From Ditylenchus dipsaci (taxonomy: Eukaryota; Nematoda; Chromadorea; Rhabditida; Anguinidae), in contig SADC01000840.1 in assembly GCA_004194705.1 (NCBI GenBank), positions 1 through 64,000 of the forward strand: a stretch of 64,000 nucleotides of DNA, in the 5' to 3' direction. Below the pieces are notes generated by a model. That model was not told the origin of the DNA. It searched no databases and was given only the letters and a program-made list of their open reading frames with translations. This document shows positions 11,569 to 22,260 of this stretch, in pieces. Each line of letters begins with the position of its first letter. The stretch's first letter is position 1. A program made the position numbers and the translations under genes.

Positions 11569-11820
11569 CAGATGAGCGCACCACGAATCCCTGTATCACG
11601 GCCGCCTCCTTCAAATTGTCCTCTAGTTTTGCGAGCTTTGCTTTGCAGTCCGAATGCTGCTTTGTGTGGACGATCAGCTACTTGACACTTTCGTTCGAAA
11701 TTTTGTACTCGTGCTTCTTTGCTCCTGCATCTTGGCAGACCTTGTGAATTCCCGAGCAAACACCATCAGCTTCAAATCGCTCATAAAGACCGATCTTCCA
11801 GACGTTATTGTGCATTTTGC
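11569..11820 (-). pseudogene. hAT transposase N-terminal BED zinc-finger remnant
   Basis: Read on the - strand from a splice acceptor at about 11821 to a GTGAGT donor at 11568, this exon encodes NVWKIGLYERF, then C(x6)C spacing within VCSGIHKVCQDAG, and LIVHTKQHSDC. A tryptophan-led start, a cysteine pair and a closing L..H....H are the layout of BED fingers, which sit at the N-terminus of hAT transposases. One in-frame TAG lies between the cysteine pair and the histidine pair. No downstream catalytic exons are recognisable, so the gene is dead. Confidence 0.6.
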
Positions 11821-12431
11821 CTGAAAGAAAAATCGTGTAAAAACTCCCATTTTCGACACACAAATGACGACAAATGACAAAAAGAATCCTAAAGTGACAA
11901 CAATTTCTTTAAATAATTCAAGTTGGTTTCTTTTTGCATCGAAAGAAAATAGATTTATATTTTTTGACATTTCCGGATTTTTTCCGGATTTTTCTGCTAT
12001 GAACCGGCCGGATTACGGATTTTGAGCTTTGGGTCGGCCGGATTCCGGATCGGATTTCCAATAAAAAACCGGAATCGGCCGGATTTCGATCCGGAGCCCA
12101 AGCCTAATTTTCGTCTTGGTCCTCCAGCGCAAACCAAAAAAAATATTTTTCGAAGAGCTGCCTTCCCACACCTAAAAACGTGTTTTCTACCCGTTTCACG
12201 GCATAAAAAGTGGTTTGGAGCGTTTTAAACCGGTAAAGTGAAATGCGGCTATTTAAAACAAAACAGACCAGAACTACTTACGCACACTTCAATATGCGCT
12301 TTACTTGGATCAAAATGCCCGTAAACATTGTTTAAGAATTTATAATAACAGCCTAAACACCAGTGGATACATTACAAACTTGACAAAGTCAAGCACAAAA
12401 TGACATAATTATGACCTTTTTAGCCACCAGC

Positions 12432-13431
12432 TCACTTCGGCATCATTTTTACCACTGCAAAGAGTGCAACTAGAGCACCTGAAATTAAATTTTTAAAAAT
12501 TGATAAAGCAATATGACAAAAACATACCTGCTCCCAGTCCGATCATACCCATGTTTCCTAATCCACTGGATTTGGCAGTAGAATTTTCTTGTGTGCTGGG
12601 ATTTGAGCGATTTCCAGCTGGAGAAGGGTTTTTCTGAACAGTATGTATTTTAAAACAAATTAAACTCTTTCTATAGCCACCCCGAAGACCGGATCAAGGT
12701 TATAATTATTGCGTGGTTAAAAGCATATTTTGGTGGCCAACCAAATAAAATTTTACTGGCCACTATGAAGAAAGCAGTGTTGTAAATCGATGTTTTGCAT
12801 TTTTCCCGCACCTATAGCTTTAAACTTGTTCCAATATTTTATATAATATCGTTAGTATATCATTTTGCGGAGAAATATTTTTGCCACATTGTTGTTAAAA
12901 ATAATTTGGTATATGAACCTATTCCGTAGGTTTTCGGGTATTTTTTATGAACGGAGAGGCAAATTTTCATGCTCGCTTCCGTGCCGGTGTGGGTGTAAAG
13001 AGCTGCGTAATACACCATTTTGTAGGAAAAATTATTGTTTTGCAAAACCTATGAAAAAGTTTCGGCGTTACTCGCTTCCATTTATTTTAAAGAAATTCGT
13101 AATTACCACATAAGGATCCAAAATCACTTCAGAAGCGCAACTCCGGCTGTATGCCACAGTTAGGACCCTACTTTATGCCAAGAAATGTAAAATTACCATT
13201 CCATGTCCAATAGGCTCTGTGCCATTATTGGTCATTTCCCTTTGTTGGTGGGTCATAGGGATTGACTGGATCATTTTATCTGACTGGTCTTTTTGTCCAG
13301 CTGGGATATCTCTCTAAAGTAAAAATAAAGTTTAAAAAAGATACCAAAAAAGCCTACTCCCGCTTCGTCCTTGCCGGGTGGAGCTTTCATGTCTTTGTAG
13401 ATTTGACTTTGCATTTCGGGAAAATCGGATG
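12432..13431 (-). CDS. Small tail-anchored membrane protein, spliced, function unknown
   Basis: Four - strand exons fit in phase: 13431-13345, 13309-13197, 12633-12528 and 12478-12432, separated by introns of 35, 563 and 49 nt with GT and AG borders. The first methionine in the first exon (13414) gives 111 residues. The sequence runs from a polar part (MQSQIYKDMKAPPGK) through a Ser/Asn/Pro-rich part to one C-terminal hydrophobic segment, GMIGLGAGALVALFAVVKMM, followed by PK and the stop. That is the layout of a tail-anchored protein inserted after translation, with its N-terminus in the cytosol. The frame stays open for five codons upstream of that methionine, so an upstream exon is possible. 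No family was recognised; the gene at 38636-39102 has a similar layout but no clear sequence similarity. Confidence 0.6.
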
Positions 13432-13439
13432 CTATAAAA

Positions 13440-15170
13440 TGCAAATATAATCAGAGATAATGCTAAATTAATAACAAAAAATGTTTTTTTTTCGCTGCAG
13501 AGAAGCTAAAAACTGAGAAAAACAAAACTAAAAAGCTTATTCTGCTGGTTTCACAGTCCAAACACCACAACTAAAACAACAAGCAAGTAGCTGGTTGAAA
13601 TAAAGGGTGGTAGACGAAGAGTTGAAAAGAGAGAAGAAAGACATTAACACAACACACATGAATCAATAAATTTGGAGCACAGAGACTGCAAAGAGAAGAA
13701 ATAGAATTGGCATTTTAGATGTAAACAACTAGGAAACAAGAGAAATGGAAAGGTTTCGAGGGGCTAGTTAGGAAGCGAGAGATATGAGGAAGTGCTGTAT
13801 AGTATTCTGAATTCGGTGTAGTTCTTTCATGACGAGACAGATTTAAGTTTCGCAATTTACCCTTAGAAACATAAAATGAACATTTTTCGAAAACAAATTT
13901 GTTGACGGAAAATATGCCTTGGTCCCCAAGGCACATGGGCTGTCCATTTTCGAAAATGTCATTTTTAGGGGTGATCCTGAAATAATTATGGGCTAATTTT
14001 TCATTAGCTTTCTCAGCACAAAAAACTGGATAGGACGTGAGTAATAACAACCCGAGTGATCAACAATAAGTGGGTTAACCATGGTGACATGAAAAAATGT
14101 TGACTAAGATTCCGACAAAAATACTACAGTCAAACTTCTATATACAGTGGCGGACAAAAGTTCCCGTTCGACACATTTTTTTCAGTTTCCTCAACAAACG
14201 TCTGGCAATAAAACAGCCGTGTTGTGAGATTAGAAAAAACCGAATATACAAAAATGTTCGGCTACTCAAGTGCTACAAAACCGCATATTAACACTTGGTT
14301 TTACTTTTCAATTTTTTTTTTGCATCAAGTTTCAAAAAAGCGCATAAAAACACATCGGACAAAAGTTACCGTTCAATCAGCAAACTATTTATTTTGAATA
14401 GAGTAACATAACCATTTGCATGAATAGCAGCTTTACAATGTAAGCCCTGAATCTTAGCTACAATTTAGTAGGTCAAACTCTTCTTTTTGATTATTCTGAG
14501 AAAAGTTATGACCATCAACAGAAAAGTGTCGATTTCTAGTCGTGCACTAGAGGTGCACTATACTACTAAAAAAGAAGTTTTGTTTCAAAAAGCAGTCTTT
14601 TAGTCGTGTTTTTACTGCACTAAATTTATTCTTCAAAAATTATTAAAAATAAATTTTTTATCGTTTTAGCACAGAGAGAATGCTTAGCTATCATTAAAAC
14701 AGGATATCGAAAACAAATCTATCTGGGGGAAAGTTATACTCTGGATTTTAACATAAAACTTTGAAAAAGAGCTTCTGCGGTTTCTAAGTGAGCAAATTTT
14801 TTGAGAAAAATACTTTTTTCATCCCTGTGTTAGACTAAATGTAGAAATTATGAGAACTTAAGACAGATTTAAAGAAGCACTTGTGCAAAATTCTTCTAAA
14901 AGATGGTGCAAAAAAGATTTATGCAATATTTTTCGACTGATTTTGTAAAATAACATATGAATAAATGTAAATAAATATAAATAATACATTTTACTGGTTT
15001 AAAAATAGTAGTTTAACTTTTTTTCATGGTTGTCAAAAGCGTTAAAACAAAAAAATCTGCTTAAAAATTTTGGCGCGTCTTTTATTTTTGAATTTTAACG
15101 GTTCAGTTAAAAAGCGTTAAAATATCAGTTAAAATTTTTAACTAAGATTTTGACGCTTCTTGATTGTACC
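13440..15170. other. Intergenic, with a Tc1-type terminal-repeat fragment
   Basis: No convincing gene. ACAGTGGCGGACAAAAGTTC at 14144-14163, following TA, resembles the end of Tc1-family elements; a GGACAAAAGTTACCG echo follows near 14358. No opposite end was found, so this is a solitary fragment. A CCTTGGTCCCCAAGGC palindrome lies near 13918, and 15030-15170 has short GCGTTAAAA-type repeats. Confidence 0.4.
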
Positions 15171-15179
15171 AGAATAATT

Positions 15180-15285
15180 GACGGGAAACGGTAAATTCGC
15201 CTACAGTAAATTCACCTACAATAAATTCGCCTACGGTAAATTCGCCTACAGGTAAATTCGTTTACAGGTAAATTCGCCTACAACT
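15180..15285. repeat. TAAATTCGCCTACAG tandem array, terminal repeat of the OTU-MULE
   Basis: About six units of TAAATTCGCC(T/G)ACAG type. The same kind of array (TAAATTCGCCGACAG) occupies both ends of the related deletion derivative at 30954-32988, so this marks one terminus of the OTU-MULE copy. The other terminus is missing. Confidence 0.7.
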
Positions 15286-15498
15286 CTTAAATTTTTACTG
15301 ACTTGGAGTTCATAATATTATAATTACCATACTAATATACCCAGGAACGTTTTCCGTAAAGGATTTCTAAGGACCAAAGCAATTATTTGTCGACACAAAG
15401 CCTCCTCTTGGGTCTTACGAATCCTACCAAAATTACTTCACTCACATCTCTCAACTATTAAGTTTTATTTTCATCATATAACATTCAACAAAACAGAG

Positions 15499-17135
15499 TT
15501 AACAATCATCAAAATTAGTTTCAACAACATCGAAGTGTTTTTCTTTATCTTGGTAGCGAATCATGAACGTTTCGACCATAGGATTCAGTGGAGCGTCAGC
15601 CTAAAATATTTTTTTGCTAAGAAATGCAAAATTTCAAGTCTAACATACACAATGATAAGCAAATCTTGTGCCACCACCTGCTTGTTTGATTTTCTTGGGC
15701 TTTTCCTGTACAAAAAAATAAAACCAATGCAAACAAGGAAAATTAATTCATACCTCAGCAAGATCCATTGAAAAATTGACGTAACGAGAGTAATAGCCGG
15801 CTGGTAAAGGACAAAATTGACGAAATAGAGTTTAGTTGCCAAAAGAAGTTGCTGTGATGACCCCCAAACTGATGGCTTCTTATAGTGCTCCACATACTCG
15901 TCCACGGTCGCAGCATCCCCTTCAATATCTTGGAAGAAGCGAGTCCATGGCATATCTTGATTGAGTAGCAGAAATTGCATTAATTCGCTTCTCACTAGAC
16001 CCAAGTGTTTTGAGTAGCGTATATGAGCAAGGAAATTGATCTTAACAAATAGCTTAAAATCTTTTTTAAATGGGGAATAACAAACCGGTAGAAGCAGTTA
16101 CCATCTTTTTCAATGGCAATAAAACTATTAGGCTCTTTTTCTAGCAGTACCGAATTTCGTTTGGTGTTCTGTACAAAATCTGAACTGCAAACGATGACTT
16201 CCTCGTCTAACTTTTGTCGCTTGCTTGATGGCACTAAAATGACTAGTTTATGTGGAAAGAAGTGCTTGAAAATAGCACAAACCTGATTTCCCTCTACCTG
16301 GCAAAGTATCGACATTGTGCCTTTTTCTTGTCGGCTCCAGAACTAAATAAATAATATGTGAATGTGTAAATTTACAAGAAAAAGTAGACTACCATTGGCT
16401 GAGCTTGAAAAGTCAATCATTGCGCAACTAAGATTAGCAGCAATGGCCATTAGAAATTCGATTTTCGGCATTTCGGCATAGCGCTTCACCACATTCTTCA
16501 GACGATCATTTATGTGCCTATAAGCGATTCCACGGCGCGGAGTGTTTTCACCTGCTCTGTATGCTCCCATTTTCCGCTCTGCCATTTTTAGCTCAAGACG
16601 CAAACCCTCGATGAGCTTCCAGATAGTCGGATGAGAAGCAGCCATTGTTCTGAGCATCTGACCATTAGAACTCTCGATCCCGTTGCTTGTAGTTGGCTCA
16701 CCAAACTCGAGAAGGGCTCGAAGATACCATATAGCATGATCGTATCTGTAAGTAGAATGAATTGACCGTAAAAAACCTAGAATCGAGCAATGATACCTCG
16801 GCTTTTTGCGTTTTCCATCTGATTTAGGTCGCCCGATGTAATTGTTTTCATAATATTCCAGAAGATCGTCCAGCTCAACTGAAAATTTTGACGTTTCTGC
16901 ATACCTGCTGAAAAACCGAAAATTTTATTGAAAAAAAGGATGAAGAATGATTAACCTCAACTCATCAAACGATGCTTCCACGTCTTTGACTGGAACGAAC
17001 GCTAATGCAGACATCAAATTAATTTGTTTTCGAAATTCCCGATCATTATCATATAGGTCCTTGTATCCCTTTGAGCAGACATTGCGATGAGATAGAGGCT
17101 GCTGTGCTTTTTGAAGAAGCAAACTTCTTTCTTTT
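15499..17135 (-). pseudogene. Mutator-like transposase fused to a C-terminal OTU cysteine-protease domain
   Basis: Read on the - strand, the first part shows the C-terminal half of a MULE transposase: CSKGYKDLYDNDREFR, LMSALAFVPVKDVEASFDEL, then LLEYYENNYIGRP and TTSNGIESSNGQ, matching the usual order after the catalytic core. Introns of about 50 nt separate these exons. The second part is an OTU-type deubiquitinase-like domain: the catalytic-cysteine motif DGNCFYR (about 16100), a VWGSSQQLLLATK segment, and the histidine motif KHFDVVE close to the stop (15499-15501). The reading frame breaks at least twice: a CTCAT insertion near 17095 and a one-base loss in an A-run near 15998. The FLYWCH finger and the catalytic D/E part upstream are missing. 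Transposases carrying OTU domains are known in MULEs; the role of the protease in transposition is not established. Confidence 0.75.
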
Positions 17136-17218
17136 TTTTTTTACTTTCTTTATCGGCTTTTTCGAAGTCCAGCGCTATGCTTTTGAAATCTCCATAAGTG
17201 TATTATTTCTAGTTTCAG

Positions 17219-17794
17219 ATACTTCCGATGATCAATCGCGCAGAATCTTCCGTGTGTCAGCTCCAGCATGCCGGGACTCCTCCGTATGGTTTCGATCTTC
17301 TCCTCCAGCTCGCGCTCCCACTTGCAATGTGAAAAGGTTGTCTCTCCAGCTGTTCTTTGGTGCGCACCTCAAGTGCATGGGAACATCTCCAGACATTCTA
17401 CTCAGCCAGTGATGATGAGGAAGAAGAAGCTCTAGTCATCCCAGCCAAAGAAGCCAGTCGCTCTCCAGTCGCGTCTTCTCCTGCTGTGGTGGACTCAGAT
17501 GCTCCAGAATGCTCTCCAGTCTCAATAGTATCTTCTTCTAGTATTATATCTCCAGTCTGTATCCCTGTTCCCTGTACTCAATGGTGCACTAATAAAGATA
17601 CCAGTTTGAGCATGGAGGAAGGCCTTCGTTGTTTACTAAACTATAAAACTCGAAAACGGTCTATGAAAAATGACCTCTCGGAGGGCTTTAGCACCCCCTG
17701 TCAGATTTTTCTGGCTACGCTTCCGTGTACGACTATTCTACACCGATTTGGTCACTGGAGCTGGGCGAAAAGAACCTCTATGTGCATTTTATGA
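17219..17794 (+). CDS. Possible partial gene, acidic Ser/Pro-rich protein
   Basis: A splice-acceptor-like TTTCTAGTTTCAG precedes 17219, and the + strand then encodes Arg/Ser-rich text. A second frame from about 17357 encodes DDEEEEALVIPAKEASRSPV and a long Ser/Pro/Val-rich stretch up to about 17700. The two parts are in different frames and I could not find a phase-compatible intron of normal length joining them. The - strand of 17220-17330 is also open and protein-like, so the coding strand is uncertain. No domain is recognised. The 3' part runs into module copy g. Confidence 0.3.
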
Positions 17795-17890
17795 TCAAGA
17801 GTACTTCTCGGAATCATGTCTAAGGTAAGTGAGTGCACGCATCTCCAACTATCAAACCTCCTGCACCCTTCTTCGGAGGCTCGGGGTTCG
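17749..17890 (+). repeat. Dual-splice-donor hairpin module, copy g (left half)
   Basis: It begins TTGGTCACTGGAGCTGGGC like copy e, includes TCATGTCTAAG|GTAAGTGAG with the + strand donor, and breaks off inside the GC-rich centre. The right half with the second donor is absent. Confidence 0.7.
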
Positions 17891-17985
17891 AATCGAACTC
17901 GGCAGTCGAATACGTTACCTGATGGTGCAGTCAGTAGTGAGTTATGCCTTGGTAATGCCCTCGAGTTCGACTCCCACCATCTGCT
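17868..17985 (+). other. tRNA-like, probably tRNA-derived sequence
   Basis: GGTTCGAATC (17884) and GAGTTCGACTC (17962) resemble B-boxes. GATGGTG (17919) and CACCATC (17975) could pair as a seven-base acceptor stem around the second. The T-stem does not pair properly and no anticodon arm is evident, so I do not call a tRNA gene. Confidence 0.25.
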
Positions 17986-18140
17986 TTCTGTTTTTTCTAT
18001 TTTTTGTTTCGGTTTTTTGCTTTATTATGTTCTTTAATGTATTTTTAAGCTTCGAATACTTTCATTGCATGAAATTTTATTGCCACGGTGGTTTTTTGGT
18101 TAAAAATGCAAAAATGCTGAATTTGGATGACATGATACTG

Positions 18141-18508
18141 GTCACTAGCAGGGCTGTAAAAACATCCGGAAGATACATCCGGAAGTAGATGTATACATCC
18201 GAAACATCCACATCCGGCGGATGTGGATGTTGCATGCCAAAAAAAATTTGGGTCGGATGTGGATGTCAAAAATTTTTTGGCCGGATGTGGATGAAATTTT
18301 TTAGGTCGGATGTCAGCGACAGGGCTGTGAAAACATCCGGAAGATACATCCGGATGTGGATGTATACATCCGAAACATCCACATCCGGCGGATGTGGATG
18401 TTGCATGCCAAAAATTTTGGGTCGGATGTCGGATGTGGATGTTTTTAGCCGGATGTGGATGTGGATGTAGGATGTCAAAAATAAAAATTTTACAGCCCTG
18501 GTCACTAG
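18141..18508. mobile_element. hAT-type miniature element with GGATGT hexamer interior
   Basis: The element (18149-18500) ends CAGGGCTGTAAAA / TTTTACAGCCCTG and is flanked by direct GTCACTAG repeats at 18141-18148 and 18501-18508. Its interior is almost entirely CATCCG/GGATGT repeats arranged as inverted blocks. The 8-bp duplication and CAGGG terminus fit hAT. There is no coding capacity; open frames here are the hexamer read in frame. Confidence 0.9.
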
Positions 18509-19134
18509 CGAAAAATTGAGTTAAGCACAATAAAAGCTCACAGCGTTAATAAAATTAAATAAATTCATTTTCAAAAAAGTATTCATGGCTTAATAAATAC
18601 ATTAACACTAGAAGGACTGAGCGTAGACAGGGTAGCATTCTGTATAGAATTTCATGAGGATTTCGAATCTGCAAAAAAAATTTCAAAAATGTTTCCTTTC
18701 CGACAGTTATGGCCTTTTGAAGTAAGGCTATTTTTACGAAGTTTTCTTGAAATTTTTATTTCTATTTTTGAGTCATATCTTTTTTTATCAACAGCTCAAA
18801 TTTTTAACTTAAATGCTTATTAGGTGCAGAATTTTATAAGCTTTCCAATAAATATATATGTGTCTGTCAACTATACGGAAAGTTCATGGAAATAAGTAAA
18901 AATTAGTAACAGGTAGGTTATTCTTAATCTTGATTTTTTGTACACTTATGGCTGTAACTTTTTGTTCTGAAATTATTTATTCATACTTTGGCTTTTAATA
19001 GAAAGAGCAATGTCTGCGGAATCTTTTGTCACCAAAAAAGCATGTCCGTACAATGAAGAAAAAAATTAAAAAATCGGGTTAACCAGGATTGAAATATTTC
19101 ATTCGAAAAGCTTTTTGACGTAAAACTTATTTTC
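18509..19134. other. No recognisable gene
   Basis: AT-rich sequence with stops in all frames and no clear repeat structure. Confidence 0.4.
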
Positions 19135-19299
19135 CACTGCACCAGTGTTTTCAAAAGTCATAGGCATAGTTTCAAAGTCATAGTCATAGGCATAATTTCA
19201 AAGTCATAGGCATAGTTTGACTAGAATTTTGACTGTAATTATGCCTATGACTTTGAAATTATGCCTATGACTATGACTTTTGAAAACACTGCACTGCAC
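19135..19299. mobile_element. hAT-type miniature element with AGTCATAGGCAT interior
   Basis: The element (19143-19291) ends CAGTGTTTTCAAAAG / CTTTTGAAAACACTG and is flanked by direct CACTGCAC repeats (19135-19142 and 19292-19299). The interior is degenerate CATAGG/AGTCAT repeats in inverted arrangement. Confidence 0.9.
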
Positions 19300-19740
19300 A
19301 AACTTGAAATTCTGACACTGTATTCGTGTTTAGCATGGTCGAGTTGCATGTGAAAGTGCTCTTAATATTCAAAACTCATTGTGAAATTTCACATTCCTCT
19401 CAAGACAACAAATATCCAAATATAAAATTTTTCGTCAAATCAAATATTCGTCAAATCAAACGGTTCAGATCCATTCTAGTGATCCAGTTAGGTAGTGTTA
19501 CCCAGGTTTCTGCTGATAAAACCGGATCCGGTTTAAGGTGAGCGAATATATTGAAAGCATTTGCAAAATAGTTATTTATTTATTTTTACACAATTTGGGG
19601 AGGGTTGTAATAGTCCGGTAAAAGATTTGATTTTAAAGTATTAGTAAATGGTTGAAACTGAAAAATGCTATTTTTGAACGAAAAATCGTTAAACCTTCGA
19701 GTTCAACATGTTGTTTCTTTTCAAGTCAGAAAATTAAATA

Positions 19741-19935
19741 CAGGGCTCGCCGACATGATTATTTTTTATGTGCGCCTCAAAATTTCTGCTATTTCAGAGA
19801 AACTTCACCGTGTTTTACAACAGTGATAGCAATTTATTTGACATATCAACCTCTTTTGCAAAGCAAAAAGGACAGCTTTGCAAAAAGTGTTTCAAGGCGC
19901 CCATTCAAAAAATAATCTGAGTCTACGAGCCCTGA
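19741..19935. mobile_element. Inverted-repeat element, CAGGGCTCG ends
   Basis: About 195 bp. Left end CAGGGCTCGCCGACATGATT, right end TCTACGAGCCCTGA, each followed inward by a matching ATTATTTTTT segment and GCGCCC/GTGCGC. The CAGGGCTC start resembles hAT ends, but no clean target duplication was found. Confidence 0.6.
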
Positions 19936-20121
19936 TAAAAACGTGAAAAGATGTTTTCTTAAAACAAACAATGATAGCTGTCAGAACATACTTTACAGTG
20001 TTTTTTTTTGATAATTTGTTAAAATATCTGGCACTATTCAACTTTTTTCTCTCAAACAAAAAATATGGCTTTTCAGCTAAAGGACGGCTTTCCAGCTTTG
20101 ACCTTAATAAATCAAGTAAAG

Positions 20122-20622
20122 ATGGCAATTTTTTCAGAAAACAATACTCTGGTTAGAGCAAAACGTAGAGCAGGTAGAGGTGGCGGTCGTCGTAACAATG
20201 TCTCTAGTGATGGAAACTCAAATGATCGGTGATAAGTATCTGGAGACAGTGCCAGTGAACGCAGCAAGCCTGACAGCAAGAACAAGGGAACTGTCAAGGC
20301 TTTCATATCTGGTGGAGTATCCTCTGTCGGCACTGGTATTGCGAGTTGGGCCGTGTGGAGTGGCTTTCCACAACTAAAGGCATGGCTTAACTCAAACGCA
20401 ACCCTTGTTGGTTAGCTGACTTATGGCTTAGGTGGCATGATTTTCCTCATGGCCTTGTTAATTGCTCTGTGGATGTGCATTCGCAACCGCATGCGACATG
20501 CTGCTAAGAAAAGAGCCGCTTTAAAGCAGAGAAATATAGATCTAGAAATGAGAATGCTCAATTTACATCAAAACACTGCTATTTACCGTGATTTTTTTAA
20601 GTATTTATATTGTAAACTATAA
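20122..20622 (+). pseudogene. Broken single-pass membrane-protein gene with three in-frame stops
   Basis: One reading frame of 167 codons runs from ATG at 20122 to TAA at 20620-20622 but is broken by a TGA-TAA pair at about 20230-20235 and a TAG at about 20416. Across the breaks the amino-acid character stays protein-like: a short N-terminal part, an Arg/Gly-rich basic tract (RAKRRAGRGGGRR), a polar Ser/Lys part, a weakly hydrophobic segment, an N-A-T glycosylation-type site, a strong membrane segment (GMIFLMALLIALWMCI), a basic R..MRHAAKKR stretch and a heptad-like tail. The tiny introns needed to skip the stops (21-27 nt) would be far shorter than others here. I do not recognise the family. 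Alternatives are a recent host pseudogene or an element-encoded membrane protein. Confidence 0.45.
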
Positions 20623-20699
20623 TAAACATGTATAGGCCGAAATATGAATGAAATCTGTAAAAAACACAAAAAATTGAAAAAGTTAAGAAAAGTAACAAA

Positions 20700-20945
20700 A
20701 ATTTTGAAAAAGAAAAGGGCACATTTTATGAGCGATGTGCCCTAAAAAGGGCACATAAATTAAGGCCAAAAAAAATGTCCCCTTTTTAGGGCACATTGTG
20801 CCCTTTTTAGGGCACATATTTTTTCAACTGTGATAATTAAAAAAAAAGGGCACATTGTGCCCTTTTAGGGCACATATTTTTTTCAACTGTGATAATTAAA
20901 AAAAGGGCACATTGTGCCCTGAAAGGGCACATTTGTCGAACCCTG
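20700..20945. repeat. GGGCACAT/ATGTGCCC palindromic array
   Basis: At least seven alternating AGGGCACAT and ATGTGCCCT words within 230 bp, separated by short AT-rich spacers such as TTTTTTCAACTGTGATAATT. Neighbouring words can pair into short stem-loops. Confidence 0.7.
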
Positions 20946-22260
20946 ACTGTGAATAGGAATGACATCAATTATTCTTAAAAGCCAAGATTCTCTTTGAGGG
21001 AAGCTGGCCAAAATATTCTCTGGTAGAATCTGTGCCAATTCGGCCATAGTCTGTGATTTATTATCAAATAAAAATAGCCGTGAGCGGTAAACGTGTCCTT
21101 ATTTACTATCACGCCATACTAGTTTGTCAAAGTTAGTCCGAACTTGCCTCTTAGATTTTGAAACTGTCATAAGTTTTTTACTTTTGAAGCTGTAAATTGT
21201 ATCTTGTAGAGGAGTGGAGGTTTTTTGCAGGTTTTTTTATTCGTTATTCGCCTGCATGTCATGAAAATTCACTGCCGGGAAACACCACAGACTATAATGT
21301 CAGCCTCTGATGAATGTAACCGAACTGAAATTTTAAAATGAACTTACTTTTTTATACCCTTGCTTTCAATATTATTTTATTAATTTTTGTTTTTTTAATC
21401 AGTAGTTAGTAATTAATTAAGTTAGTTTAGAGACGTTAACTTGACTCTGCATCTTACTACTTGTTCCAATTATCTAGACATTAAATTAAGCCAAACTTGT
21501 AGCTGAAGCCATTGCACTCGTTGCCCAGGTAATAATATTGCCTCTCTTGTGAAGGAATTTCTTGCATATAAAACAAAAAAGGATTGGCTTTCTTTTGCGC
21601 ACATAGCTGCGACTGTATCTGATATGGCTGAGAAAATTTCTATTTAGATGGTCATTTTTCCGAAATTTTTTGGGTGGTTGTAATTTAGAGAAGAAATTGT
21701 TGTAAGAACCAGTCGTAATATGCCTAAAACCAAACTAATTACGCCTAGTTAGTTACGCGTAGTTAGTTAAACTAATTACGCGTAGTTAGACACATGCAGG
21801 ACTTTTTTTACTCATACCCGAAATCTTACAAATCTTAATTTTGGAAGGATCATCGCCGCTAATGCAAATGGAAATTTGGAATTTTCGCATACGCGGAGGA
21901 CGGGTACGTGTCAATTTTGTGCCGCATATTTTGAGCTGACAATTTTGTGCCGACCAATTTTGTGCCGCCTTTCTTCTTACGCGTACTTCATTTTCTTTCT
22001 CAGACAACTAATCCATCACCTGCTTCGGCGAATCCAGGTAGATTTTATGTTGTAATCTTCATTACTTTATGTTCTACAAGTAGGAGCGTCACAAAACTGT
22101 GCGTTGAACTTTGCTTTATGATCTATTTCGTAAAGTATCATTGTTGAATGTAAATTATGTTAAGTTTTTCGTGACTGATGTGGTATTTGATAAATGTGTT
22201 TTGAGATAGCGAGTCCTGGCCTGTTAACCTGACCCCGGAGGAAGAGCATGTAGAGGAACT
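20946..22260. other. No recognisable gene; a few short repeats
   Basis: AT-rich sequence. TTACGCGTAGTTAG-type words repeat at 21739-21790 and CAATTTTGTGCCG words at 21911-21966. No domain-bearing open frame was found. Confidence 0.4.

Larger units (their letters stand above)
10526..12114. mobile_element. hAT-like DNA transposon, 8-bp target duplication ATTTTCGT
   Basis: The element (10534-12106) ends TAGGCTTGGGCTC / GAGCCCAAGCCTA and is flanked by direct ATTTTCGT repeats at 10526-10533 and 12107-12114. Subterminal CCGGCCGGAT-type repeats fill about 90 bp at each end. Inside are a decayed BED-type zinc finger on the - strand and an unrelated open frame on the + strand. The 8-bp duplication plus a BED finger agrees with the hAT superfamily. 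A full transposase catalytic region is not visible. Confidence 0.8.
9903..12262. mobile_element. Foldback carrying module copy d and an inserted hAT element
   Basis: Inverted ends (ACTTCACTTTACCGG at about 9917; CCGGTAAAGTGAAAT at about 12229) and inner arms containing AAAACGTGTTTTTAGGTG and a CTTGGGGGACCAAG-type word enclose this region. Module copy d lies at 10178-10414 and a 1.57-kb hAT element interrupts the middle. Removing the hAT element and one copy of its duplication gives a typical foldback. Confidence 0.6.

Noticed and set aside
17919..17981. tRNA gene
   Set aside because: A seven-base acceptor-like stem and a B-box-like word are present, but the T-stem does not pair and no anticodon arm is seen.
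18045..18530. His/Pro-rich 161-residue frame on the - strand
   Set aside because: It is the GGATGT hexamer array of a hAT-type miniature element read in frame.
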